Shown here in pieces: positions 1 through 7,318 of a DNA stretch of 63,575 nucleotides (the first letter of the stretch is position 1; every line of letters starts with the position of its first letter). The notes under the pieces are model-generated. The model did no database searches, was not told where the DNA came from, and worked only from the letters and a program-made list of their open reading frames with translations. The stretch is from assembly GCF_017874615.1 (NCBI RefSeq), contig NZ_JAGIKV010000033.1, positions 1 to 63,575 on the forward strand. Reading direction: 5' to 3'. The position numbers and the translations under genes were made by a program. The DNA comes from Paenibacillus xylanexedens. Lineage in GTDB: Bacteria; Bacillota; Bacilli; Paenibacillales; Paenibacillaceae.

Positions 1-37
1 GCGTTCGTCCTGAGCCAGGATCAAACTCTCCAATAAA
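1..37 (-). rRNA. 16S ribosomal RNA, 5' end only
   Basis: The reverse complement of the first 37 bases is the near-universal start of bacterial 16S rRNA (GAGAGTTTGATCCTGGCTCA followed by GGACGAACGC). Only the first few dozen bases lie in the window; the gene runs leftward off the edge. It begins a second rRNA operon transcribed in the same direction as the one whose 5S gene ends the window on the right. The exact mature 5' end (36 or 37) is an estimate. Confidence 0.97.
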
Positions 38-74
38 GTATTGAAAAGAGCGATATGCTCATTTTGAATCTGAC

Positions 75-192
75 GAGATTAAAAATCTCATTTGTTTTGC
101 TTCGAAATCATACAGTCCGAAGACATGTACCAATTTCTCAGCGTCGATCTTGCAAGCAAGATCGTAACTCACTCGTTGTTCAGTTTTCAAAG
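75..192 (-). promoter_or_regulatory. 16S rRNA leader with hairpins and boxA-like antitermination signal
   Basis: Between the downstream rrn promoter and the 16S gene the minus strand carries a boxA-like element (CTTTGAAAAC at 183-192), typical of Bacillus-type rRNA leaders that load the Nus antitermination complex. After it come a 9-bp perfect hairpin (145-153 with 156-164, loop AA) and a 6-bp hairpin (75-80 with 84-89). The hairpins could belong to the processing stem that excises 16S precursor RNA. The boxA match is visible in the sequence; its function is inferred from family knowledge. Confidence 0.6.
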
Positions 193-252
193 ATCAAACA
201 TTTAATTTAGTGCTGTTTTTCATGTTGTCGTCGTTTCAGCGGCGACTTTTAT

Positions 253-281
253 AATATATCATGTTGAAGTTCTCTTTGCAA
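253..281 (-). promoter_or_regulatory. rrn promoter, gene-proximal
   Basis: On the minus strand, -35 TTGCAA (276-281) and -10 TATATT (253-258) are separated by 17 bases. An A/T-rich tract lies immediately upstream, resembling an UP element. It points at the 16S gene about 215 bases away. With the upstream promoter it forms the usual tandem pair of rRNA promoters. Confidence 0.65.
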
Positions 282-362
282 GCATTATTTTTTCGATTAT
301 TTTCAATCGCTTTATTTTCATGCTTGTTTCGGTGAACCGCTCCTAAAAAAGGAACGAAAATT

Positions 363-391
363 AATTTACCATATGAAATTAGAAAGGTCAA
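363..391 (-). promoter_or_regulatory. rrn promoter, gene-distal
   Basis: On the minus strand, -35 TTGACC (386-391) and -10 TAAATT (363-368) are separated by exactly 17 bases. It lies about 110 bases upstream of the second promoter, directed at the 16S gene. The 300-odd bases from here to 16S hold only these promoters and the leader. The stretch 392-521 shows an imperfect inverted repeat around 448-480 but no clear gene. Confidence 0.6.
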
Positions 392-521
392 CCTTTTTTC
401 GACAAAAAGTATGAACCTCTTAACAATTTCACATTCTCATGGTTCAGAGGTACAGCACCCGCTATGAAGAGCCGCACCTCACTTCCACTACTATACAACG
501 AATATATGACCAGCTTCAGCA

Positions 522-752
522 TTATGGCTTCGACTTTTTCAACTTCCCACCTCTTGCATACTTGGACAACTCTTTTGGCGGGGCAAAGCGTGCATACATG
601 CGGAACACAGTCTTATATCGGCTCGCGATAGCATATTTGATCTCTTGGTCAAGACGATTATCACTTAGATCGAAAAGCATCTCATCTAATTCTTTACGCA
701 GCACATAGTCCAGTTCCTTGCATTCCTTCTCGTTAAACAACATACCCAGCAT
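522..752 (-). CDS. Conserved-looking small cytosolic protein of unknown function, 76 aa
   Basis: I do not recognise a named family. The frame is open further upstream, but ATG at 752 is preceded by a strong ribosome site (AAAGGAG, 7 bases before), so the product is 76 residues beginning MLGMLFNEKECKEL. It is highly charged and probably all-helical (FNEKECKELDYVLRKELDEM, then FDLSDNRLDQEIKYAIASRY), ending in a basic tail rich in Lys/Gly. No signal peptide or membrane segment is visible. It lies downstream of the SpoIIM-like gene on the same strand and is the last gene before the rRNA operon. Co-transcription with that gene is possible (155-base gap) but unproven. Confidence 0.75.
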   Translation of the reverse strand: MLGMLFNEKECKELDYVLRKELDEMLFDLSDNRLDQEIKYAIASRYKTVFRMYARFAPPKELSKYARGGKLKKSKP

Positions 753-907
753 TAGAGTTCTCCTTTTTGTGCATAGCCTCTTTATCACACTTACACAAGT
801 TTCATGCAACACCCCGTGCATTCTCGCTTTTGTGGGTGCTGCTGAAACCCGTTTTATTGTTATGGTCAACTTTCTGAAAATTTATGAATGCCAACCATCA
901 CAAAATT

Positions 908-1525
908 TTATCCTCTCACCAGAGTATACGTAAGTGTGCTTTCGATGATTGCGGCAACAAGAAGCAAGATGACAACCCAAAAGGATGCCGTTAACGTCCT
1001 ATTCATGAATGCTCTCCACCGGGTACCCATCGTATTTCGCTTGTCACTTCCAAGTTGTGCAAGGCTTTTGATAACCAGACCACCAAACTTCAGTCCGAAG
1101 GCGCAAGCAATGATAATGACCGGAATCTCAATAATGCCATGCGGAAGTAAACCTTTAACCACAATGTCATAGAAGCTTGCTCCATAATTCATCGTGGTGT
1201 GCACCACAAATCCAAGGACCATCCCATTGATCAGCAGGAAGATGACAGGCAGAATTCCGAAGAATATACCGGCATAGATAACAAGTACACTTTTGATGGC
1301 ATTATTGAAAAAGATGAACAGGAAGAAGTTCCATTGCACATTGCCCCCCTGCTCCAGCCGTTCACTGACTTCACGTAATCCTCCGATTTGGTTCAACAAC
1401 AGTTCTTCCAGTGGCCCTGTACTCACCCACCCTGCCCCTATACCAACAGCAAACAAAACTACGGACCAGATTAATGCACTGCGGATGGAACCAAGATCTT
1501 TAAGAAATGTACTGAATTTTAACAT
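908..1525 (-). CDS. SpoIIM-family integral membrane protein (stage II sporulation protein M-like)
   Basis: This 205-residue protein has about five hydrophobic segments (near residues 15-32, 65-90, 91-110, 130-150 and 180-200). It shows the SpoIIM-family hallmarks: NNAIKS before a membrane segment, the LINGMVLG stretch, LPHGIIEIP, and a late IIEST. In B. subtilis SpoIIM works with SpoIID and SpoIIP in septal peptidoglycan remodelling during engulfment. Many spore-formers have paralogues, so this may be a SpoIIM relative and not the engulfment protein itself. A clear ribosome site (AGGAGG) precedes ATG at 1525. It is divergent from pdaB; the position beside sporulation genes supports a sporulation role. 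Confidence 0.8.
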   Translation of the reverse strand: MLKFSTFLKDLGSIRSALIWSVVLFAVGIGAGWVSTGPLEELLLNQIGGLREVSERLEQGGNVQWNFFLFIFFNNAIKSVLVIYAGIFFGILPVIFLLINGMVLGFVVHTTMNYGASFYDIVVKGLLPHGIIEIPVIIIACAFGLKFGGLVIKSLAQLGSDKRNTMGTRWRAFMNRTLTASFWVVILLLVAAIIESTLTYTLVRG

Positions 1526-1574
1526 AATAACCTCCTGTAGAATCTAAAATGATGGACAAACAAGGTTCCGTTAC

Positions 1575-1602
1575 GAATAACTGGGGAGTACGAGCATACA
1601 TT
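1575..1602 (+). promoter_or_regulatory. Putative sigma-E promoter of pdaB
   Basis: A perfect mother-cell sigma-E type -10 (CATACATT, 1595-1602) is preceded, 13 bases upstream, by GAATAAC (1575-1581), which fits the ATA-centred -35 consensus. It points at pdaB, with the predicted start about 40 bases before the gene. B. subtilis pdaB is known as a sporulation gene transcribed in this sigma cascade. The match is seen; activity is inferred. Confidence 0.55.
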
Positions 1603-1647
1603 GGAGAGTAAACAAGCATTTCTTATGGGAGAGGGGCGCTTATTGAA

Positions 1648-2424
1648 ATGAACTCGTTCTATGTATTTAGCGGCAAAAAGATTAAACGGTACCTGATTGT
1701 CCTCGTTGCTGCCATCTTTGCGATCGGTATTATTTATCTGGAGAGAGGCAATGTCTCCGTATTCTCGGAGGAAGCACCATCAGCCGTCTACAGCGTTCCA
1801 ACCGAGAAGAAGGTAATCGCACTTACCTTTGACATTAGCTGGGGGGATAAACGGACAGAGCCGATTCTGAAAGTTCTTCAGGAAAATAAAGTGCAGAAGG
1901 CAACCTTTTTCCTTTCCTCCCCCTGGAGCAAGACACATCCCGAAATTGTTACTGCCATCAAAGAGGCAGGATATGAAATTGGCAGCCATGGTCACAAACA
2001 TGAGAACTACAGCAGCCTGACCGAAGAAGAAATACGCAAAGAAATTTCGACAGCTCATAGCATTTTAACCGATTTAACGGGAAAAGAACCGAAATTACTA
2101 CGTCTGCCCAACGGGGACTTTGACAAACGAGTGCTTCAGGTAGCCAATAGTCTGAATTATCAGGTTGTGCAGTGGGATACCGACTCCTTGGATTGGAAAA
2201 ACCCAGGTGTACAGACCATTGTTGATCGCGTAGTAAGCAAGGCACATCCAGGGGACATCGTACTGCTGCATGCAAGCGATTCTTCTAAACAAACGCATGA
2301 AGCACTCCCTGTCATTATCGACAAATTAAAAAATCAGGGCTATGAATTCGTAACCGTGTCTGAGTTGCTTAACCATTCCAGTGTGGAAGGTAAGGAAGTT
2401 CGTGATCAAGCCAGCGGTCAATAA
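1648..2424 (+). CDS. pdaB: Sporulation polysaccharide deacetylase PdaB
   Basis: This 258-residue NodB-fold deacetylase has an N-terminal membrane anchor (residues about 14-31) and an extracytoplasmic catalytic domain. Motifs in order are: ALTFDISWG (the first motif keeps one Asp and lacks the TFDD pair of classical deacetylases), IGSHGHKHENYS (metal-binding HxxxH), LLRLPNG, QWDTDSLDW, and GDIVLLHAS. The TFDISWG form is characteristic of the PdaB sporulation family, which is needed for stable spore cortex in B. subtilis. GAGGGG lies 11 bases before the ATG. The gene is monocistronic, between a sigma-E-like promoter and a bidirectional terminator. The neighbouring kbaA and gerD reproduce the B. 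subtilis order. Confidence 0.92.
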   Translation: MNSFYVFSGKKIKRYLIVLVAAIFAIGIIYLERGNVSVFSEEAPSAVYSVPTEKKVIALTFDISWGDKRTEPILKVLQENKVQKATFFLSSPWSKTHPEIVTAIKEAGYEIGSHGHKHENYSSLTEEEIRKEISTAHSILTDLTGKEPKLLRLPNGDFDKRVLQVANSLNYQVVQWDTDSLDWKNPGVQTIVDRVVSKAHPGDIVLLHASDSSKQTHEALPVIIDKLKNQGYEFVTVSELLNHSSVEGKEVRDQASGQ

Positions 2425-2471
2425 TTGGTAGATTGCTTGAGCTACAGCTCGAATACAAGTGTAAAAGTTGA

Positions 2472-2500
2472 AAAGAGCTAACCAGGTTAGCTCTTTTTGG
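2472..2500. terminator. Bidirectional terminator between pdaB and kbaA
   Basis: An 11-bp perfect stem (AAAGAGCTAAC, 2472-2482, with its complement 2486-2496) surrounds a 3-base loop. It has T-runs on the outgoing side of both strands, so it can end both pdaB (plus) and kbaA (minus). Confidence 0.85.
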
Positions 2501-2523
2501 TATGTTTTTATACAAAACGAATT

Positions 2524-3156
2524 CTATGCACGGCTTTCTTTCAACTGTTCTGCCTTTCCACTTACACTCTGGTTCGTAGATACATCCACCAGCCTGTGCA
2601 ATATCAGCATTTGGTATGCATTACATAGGAGCAAGGGAACCACAATAAATATGGTTGCAGCATTCACATCAATACGTAATACGCCGATCGTCTCCACTAT
2701 GGTGACGGCAATCATGAAAAAGAGTGTAGGTACAAGCGCGGAGATATGAGTCAGCTTTACTTTAACGTAAGCGGTAACAATTGCAGCTGCCAAAATCATG
2801 ATACCTAACACAATATCCGATATGCGCTCCCGGTCTCCCCCAACAAACAGGCGTAAAAACATCACATCAAGCAAGGCTAACACCGTTAGTACAATCTGCA
2901 CGATCTGCCAACCGCGCTTTGGAAATACACCTTTACCCATATAATTCAATATCAGATATGCAAAGAAACCCATTTGTGAATACACGCTGATCATAACCCC
3001 TGATCCAAATAGGATCAAAAGATACAGAAGAAAATCATTCAATCCATTTGTTTTCTCCCCGTTTACCAGCATCATAATCAATCCTGTACCTAATGCTCCC
3101 GCGGCCCCAATAAGCAAGGCTGTCCAAAACAGGAAAAACCATCTACGTAAATTCAA
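2524..3156 (-). CDS. kbaA: KinB-signalling pathway activator KbaA
   Basis: This 210-residue membrane protein has about six hydrophobic helices. The stretch FGSGVMISVYSQMGFFAYL is characteristic of KbaA. In B. subtilis KbaA is required for the KinB kinase route into the sporulation phosphorelay. Translation starts at TTG (3156) behind a strong GGGGGTGG ribosome site 7 bases upstream. It lies between pdaB and gerD as in B. subtilis and is divergent from gerD. No kinB is present in this window, so the partner kinase cannot be judged here. Confidence 0.85.
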   Translation of the reverse strand: MNLRRWFFLFWTALLIGAAGALGTGLIMMLVNGEKTNGLNDFLLYLLILFGSGVMISVYSQMGFFAYLILNYMGKGVFPKRGWQIVQIVLTVLALLDVMFLRLFVGGDRERISDIVLGIMILAAAIVTAYVKVKLTHISALVPTLFFMIAVTIVETIGVLRIDVNAATIFIVVPLLLCNAYQMLILHRLVDVSTNQSVSGKAEQLKESRA

Positions 3157-3218
3157 ATGTTTTCCACCCCCGAGTGTTTATTTTACCAACCTTCTCAGCA
3201 AAAAACCATCATTGCTCA

Positions 3219-3248
3219 ACATATTTCCCCCTTTCCCATCACATACTA
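3219..3248 (+). promoter_or_regulatory. Putative sigma-G promoter of gerD
   Basis: A perfect forespore-type -10, CATACTA (3242-3248), lies 18 bases after ACATA (3219-3223), matching the relaxed -35 consensus of sigma-G. The ribosome site and ATG of gerD follow within 40 bases. Forespore expression of gerD is established in B. subtilis; here it is inferred from the motif. Confidence 0.6.
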
Positions 3249-3281
3249 CATCCAGTATCTAATCAAGGAGGGATTGTACAC

Positions 3282-4034
3282 ATGAAACGGCCTTTGTGGC
3301 AGCTATGCTGTGTCGTACTGGGGCTATCCGTCATGCTTGCCGGCTGCGGTTCAGATCAGAGTTCTTCGCCTCCTCAGGGCAGTTATAAAGAGATGAAAAC
3401 AATGGTTGTAGATATTTTAAAAAGTGACGAAGGCAAGAAAGCGGTGGAGGAAGCTCTTACAGGTCAAAGCTCATCCAGCGGAAGCAGCGGTTCTGAAGAA
3501 GGCGGCGGTTCGGGTGGTGCTTCGGGATCCATTGGTATGAAAATGTTAATGCCTGTGCAATCTTCGGAACAAATACGTATTGCAGTAAAAGATACCATCA
3601 CAGCTCCCGAATATAAGAAGGAATTCGAAAAGATCATGACCGATCCGCAGTTTGCGGGTGAATTTGCCAAAGCGATCAACGCACAAAGTAAACAACTTCA
3701 TATGCAATTGATTAAAGATCCCACATATCAAAAGTCTGTTGAAGACATCATGAAGTCACCTGAGGTATCCAAGATGTTCATGGATTTGACGAAGACTCCG
3801 GATTATCGTAAACAGACGATGACTGTCATGCAGGAAGTGATGCAAAATCCGTTGTTCCGCATGGAAGTACTCACTTTGCTCAAGAAGGTAGTGCAGGACG
3901 AATTGCAACCCAAAGTAGAAAGTGGCGGACAAAAAGGGCAAGAGCAAGGTGGACAGCAAGACGGTCAGGGTCAAGGTGGCAGTGATGGCGGAGATGGTGG
4001 AAGCGGTGGAGATTCGGGCGGCGGAGGATCATAA
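3282..4034 (+). CDS. gerD: Spore germination lipoprotein GerD
   Basis: The chosen ATG at 3282 follows AAGGAGGG. It gives a 250-residue lipoprotein with a signal peptide ending in LAGC, so Cys22 would be lipid-modified and the protein anchored in the spore inner membrane. In B. subtilis GerD organises germinant receptors into the germinosome. After a Ser/Gly linker (residues about 65-85) come helical repeats with an xxxPEYKKEF / DPTYQKSV / TPDYRKQT rhythm (residues about 105-200). The last 45 residues are an unusual Gly/Gln/Asp/Ser-rich low-complexity tail. An open frame continues 36 codons upstream but without a ribosome site. It converges on salA. Confidence 0.9.
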   Translation: MKRPLWQLCCVVLGLSVMLAGCGSDQSSSPPQGSYKEMKTMVVDILKSDEGKKAVEEALTGQSSSSGSSGSEEGGGSGGASGSIGMKMLMPVQSSEQIRIAVKDTITAPEYKKEFEKIMTDPQFAGEFAKAINAQSKQLHMQLIKDPTYQKSVEDIMKSPEVSKMFMDLTKTPDYRKQTMTVMQEVMQNPLFRMEVLTLLKKVVQDELQPKVESGGQKGQEQGGQQDGQGQGGSDGGDGGSGGDSGGGGS

Positions 4035-4067
4035 ACAGCAGGTGTTAATACACACCACAGATACTGA

Positions 4068-4100
4068 AAAGCCTGCATCCAAGTGGACGCAGGCTTTATT
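4068..4100. terminator. Terminator between convergent gerD and salA
   Basis: The stem AAAGCCTGC...GCAGGCTTT (4068-4076 with 4089-4097), extended by TCC/GGA inside with one A/C mismatch, is followed by T-rich sequence on the plus strand. A shorter T-run lies on the minus side. It can serve both convergent genes. Confidence 0.75.
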
Positions 4101-4122
4101 TGTATTTATAACACTCATACCA

Positions 4123-5223
4123 TTAGAATTTGGATTCAATGGACCGGGCAACTTCGTCATAGATAGCCCCTATACGGGAATCTGCTTTGTATACCGAAGG
4201 TGAGAAATCAGGCTCGGAAGGATGATTATCCGGCGTGCCTAATGGAATCTGGGCAAGCAAGCTTGTATGCAGACTTTCCGCAAGTCTTCCCCCGCCTCCA
4301 CGACCAAAGACATAATCCTTCTCTCCGCAACTGCCACACTCATAATAAGCCATATTCTCAACCACACCAAGTAACTCATGGTCGGTCTGTATGGCCATCG
4401 CACCCGCACGTGCTGCGACAAAAGCTGCTGTTGCATGCGGTGTGGTAACGATGATTTCCTTGCTCTGTGGCAACATCTGATGCACATCCAAAGCAACATC
4501 TCCCGTACCTGGTGGCAAATCCAGTAATATATAATCCAATTCGCCCCACTGGACATCCGTAAAGAATTGACGCAGCATCCGACCTAGCATAGGTCCACGC
4601 CAGATGACCGGGTTGTTCTCCCGAATAAAGAAGCCCATCGACATGATTTTGACGCCAAAACGTTCAACTGGTTGAATAACACCATCTTCAACGACCGGAT
4701 ATTCTTCAATCCCCATCATGTCGGGTACACTGAAGCCATAGATATCCGCATCAATTAAGCCCACTTTCTTGCCTTGACGTGCCAAGGCTACAGCGAGATT
4801 TACGGTTACCGTTGATTTACCAACGCCACCTTTACCACTGGCCACAGCAATAAAACGAACACCTGATTCAGGACTTAACAACTCATGTCCATCCAGACCC
4901 GCTGCGTGACCTTTTACGAGCACTTCGTCCAGATCTGGCTCATCATCGGGTTGTCCCATATTCAGGCTCTCACGATCATGCTCAGAAGCTGCACGCACAC
5001 GAATATGTATATCCTTCAGTCCGTGCTGGGACAACAGATTACGCGCTGCATCACTCAAAGCTGTTGTATCCTCAGGTCGATTTTCCAGTGTCACTATAGT
5101 CAGAGCCACATGATTTTCTTTCACCATAATATCTCGAAACCATTCCAGTTCGGTCAGACTTACTCCCAATTGTGGTTCTTGTAATGGCTGTAATAGTTCA
5201 AGTATCTGTTCTTTTGATAACAT
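4123..5223 (-). CDS. salA: Mrp/NBP35-family P-loop ATPase (SalA/ApbC type)
   Basis: This 366-residue protein has an N-terminal MIP18/DUF59-like domain (residues 1-80) followed by a deviant Walker-A ATPase domain (SGKGGVGKST at 129-138, DADIYG around 159, LLDLPPGTGD around 233). A CxxC pair (Cys296, Cys299) is where Mrp proteins bridge a 4Fe-4S cluster. Mrp proteins act as Fe-S carriers or scaffolds. The B. subtilis orthologue SalA also represses scoC, so the name follows the conserved position between cwlD and gerD. The start is ATG behind GAGGTG. An extended -10 lies upstream at 5276-5284. Confidence 0.88.
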   Translation of the reverse strand: MLSKEQILELLQPLQEPQLGVSLTELEWFRDIMVKENHVALTIVTLENRPEDTTALSDAARNLLSQHGLKDIHIRVRAASEHDRESLNMGQPDDEPDLDEVLVKGHAAGLDGHELLSPESGVRFIAVASGKGGVGKSTVTVNLAVALARQGKKVGLIDADIYGFSVPDMMGIEEYPVVEDGVIQPVERFGVKIMSMGFFIRENNPVIWRGPMLGRMLRQFFTDVQWGELDYILLDLPPGTGDVALDVHQMLPQSKEIIVTTPHATAAFVAARAGAMAIQTDHELLGVVENMAYYECGSCGEKDYVFGRGGGGRLAESLHTSLLAQIPLGTPDNHPSEPDFSPSVYKADSRIGAIYDEVARSIESKF

Positions 5224-5275
5224 CAGACAGCACCTCAGCTTTATCTATTGGCATGTAATTAGGTATGCTGATCCA

Positions 5276-5284
5276 ATTATATCA
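5276..5284 (-). promoter_or_regulatory. Probable extended -10 promoter of salA
   Basis: The minus strand reads TGATATAAT, a TGn extended -10 (TATAAT at 5276-5281), about 50 bases before the salA start codon. The -35 region is poor, which extended -10 promoters tolerate. Confidence 0.45.
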
Positions 5285-5302
5285 TTACTTTTCTTATTCT
5301 GA

Positions 5303-6058
5303 CTAACTTTTAGGCCGTTCTCCTGAGGAATATCTGAGAATTCCATTATAGATCGATGCAGCTACCTTGTGTTGATAAGCTTCGTCGGCAAGCATACGTG
5401 CCTCTTCCGGATGAGAAAGGAAACCCACTTCTACCAGCGCTGAAGGGATCTTCAGAGCCTGTAACAGATAAACCGTATTCACCGTTTTGGCGATTCGATC
5501 TGTATTCTCCAGATTACGAACCATCTCTTGTTGAAGCAGATTAGCCAAACCTTCGTTATCCGGATGGTTAGTTGTATAGAAAACCTGCGCTCCACTCCAT
5601 CGGTTGGATGGGACACTGTTCATGTGAATGCTAATAAAGAGATCTGCTTGCTTATCCTCTATACGCCTTACTCTTTGTTTCAGATCTTCCGTCTTGCGTT
5701 TGGAGTACCCCTTGGTATCCGATTCCGCCAAATCAGTGTCTATTTCTCGTGTCATAACCACTAAGGCCCCTGCCTGTTGCAAATAATCTCTCACATACAG
5801 GGCGATAGACAGATTGATATCTTTTTCAATAACCCCCTGTTTACTTACCGCTCCTCCATCTGGACCTCCGTGTCCTGCATCAATGGCAATGACTTTACCT
5901 GCCATCGGTAAACTCCAATAACCTGACGTCTTAGCGGAAGGCAGCTCATAGGACATTACCGCCACTAACATGGCCAGTAGACAGAGACTCAGCATGACCC
6001 TTTTGATTGTTTTTAACCTAATCCAGACTACAAAGTGTTTCCCCATATTTTTACGCAT
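5303..6058 (-). CDS. cwlD: Spore cortex N-acetylmuramoyl-L-alanine amidase CwlD
   Basis: This 251-residue Amidase_3 enzyme has an N-terminal signal/anchor (residues about 20-37). Zinc-site motifs are IDAGHGGPDGG (His63), EKDINL (Glu78) and SIHMNS, with the catalytic-Glu region LVEVGFLSHPEE. CwlD strips side peptides from muramic acid so that muramic-delta-lactam, the cortex signature needed for germination, can form; in B. subtilis it works with PdaA. The ATG at 6058 follows GAGGTGG. The gene lies between sat and salA; in B. subtilis it directly precedes salA, so sat/cysH is the insertion here. Confidence 0.92.
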   Translation of the reverse strand: MRKNMGKHFVVWIRLKTIKRVMLSLCLLAMLVAVMSYELPSAKTSGYWSLPMAGKVIAIDAGHGGPDGGAVSKQGVIEKDINLSIALYVRDYLQQAGALVVMTREIDTDLAESDTKGYSKRKTEDLKQRVRRIEDKQADLFISIHMNSVPSNRWSGAQVFYTTNHPDNEGLANLLQQEMVRNLENTDRIAKTVNTVYLLQALKIPSALVEVGFLSHPEEARMLADEAYQHKVAASIYNGILRYSSGERPKS

Positions 6059-6125
6059 AAAAAACCACCTCGTCCCTATAAATGACTCTAATCATCTATA
6101 TGGGACAAGATGGACAAATATTCCG

Positions 6126-7295
6126 CTAAGACCGGACTTGCTCCGCCATTCCTTCAATCAGCACCTCAGCTACCTCAGGACGTGTAAATTCAGGAGGAGG
6201 GCACTGGCCGTCACGGAGTAACCCGCGTACTTTGGTGCCGGAAAGCGCCATATGATGTTCTTTATCATGTGGACAAGTTTTGCTGGATGCCATGTTTCCA
6301 CATTTGGTACAGAAGAAACTATGTTCGAAGAACAACGGAGTGATCCCCAGTTCCTCTGCTGTAAAGTTAGTAAAGATCTCCTGTGCTTCATATGTTCCAT
6401 AATAATCACCAACACCCGCATGGTCACGACCAACAATAAAGTGGGTACACCCGTAATTTTTGCGAACCATCGCATGGAAAATAGCTTCACGTGGACCGGC
6501 ATACCGCATGGCTGCGGGGAACACACCAAGGAACGCACGATCAGCCGGGTAATAGTTCTCCAGTAATACCAGATAACTCTTCATCCGAACATCTGCGGGA
6601 ACATCGTCCGACTTCGTCTCTCCAACAAGCGGATTCAGGAAGAGTGCATCTACAATCTCCATAGCGCTCTTCTGAATGTATTCATGAGCCCGATGGACCG
6701 GATTACGTGTCTGAAAACCAACTACGGTCTTCCAACCCTTCTCCTGAAAAATTTTCCGGGTATCTGCAGGATCATAATAGAATTCTTCGAATTTCGAAGG
6801 TTTTGGACGGTTCAACACTTGGATTGGACCTCCTACGTATGTTGCAGGACGCTCTAACAGTTTTTTAACACCCGGGTGCTCGGGATCATCTGTTTTGAAT
6901 ACACGCCGGGCTTCTTCACCCTGATCCACCTGGTATATACTTTGGACTTCGAGCAATCCATAAGTGACTCCATCTTGATCACCAACAAGTTTCACACGTT
7001 CACCAATCTGGAGGGATGCGGCTTGTTTATCGTGAACAGCAAGTGTAATCGGTATACTCCAGACTGTTCCATCGGCAAGACGCATGCGAGAGACCACCGA
7101 AAGGTAATCTTCCTCATTCAAGAAACCTTGAAGTGGTGAGAACGCACCCACACCAATCAAATCCAAATCTGATATCGTCCAGGTATTAATAAGCAATGAG
7201 GATAAGTTTTTACTGTCTTGCAACAATTGCTCCCGTTCTTCTCCTTGTACGATACGCTGAACCAGCGTACCTCCATGAGGCAGAATCGATGTCAT
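6126..7295 (-). CDS. sat: Sulfate adenylyltransferase (ATP sulfurylase)
   Basis: This 389-residue enzyme makes adenosine 5'-phosphosulfate from ATP and sulfate. Active-site motifs are QTRNP (195-199), HRAH (201-204) and VGRDHAGVGDYYG in the last third. A C-terminal CxxC...CxxH group (FFCTKCGN...KTCPHDKEHH) resembles the zinc-binding site of bacterial and archaeal ATP sulfurylases. The strong AAGGAG site fixes ATG at 7295. It lies 23 bases after cysH on the same strand, forming a two-gene assimilation operon. No APS kinase (cysC) or permease is next to it, consistent with direct APS reduction. Confidence 0.95.
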   Translation of the reverse strand: MTSILPHGGTLVQRIVQGEEREQLLQDSKNLSSLLINTWTISDLDLIGVGAFSPLQGFLNEEDYLSVVSRMRLADGTVWSIPITLAVHDKQAASLQIGERVKLVGDQDGVTYGLLEVQSIYQVDQGEEARRVFKTDDPEHPGVKKLLERPATYVGGPIQVLNRPKPSKFEEFYYDPADTRKIFQEKGWKTVVGFQTRNPVHRAHEYIQKSAMEIVDALFLNPLVGETKSDDVPADVRMKSYLVLLENYYPADRAFLGVFPAAMRYAGPREAIFHAMVRKNYGCTHFIVGRDHAGVGDYYGTYEAQEIFTNFTAEELGITPLFFEHSFFCTKCGNMASSKTCPHDKEHHMALSGTKVRGLLRDGQCPPPEFTRPEVAEVLIEGMAEQVRS

Positions 7296-7318
7296 CTTGT
7301 CAGCTCCTTGTATATCTA

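Noticed and set aside
439..708. An 89-codon plus-strand frame near the rRNA promoter
   Set aside because: It overlaps the better supported 76-residue minus-strand gene, and no ribosome site precedes it.
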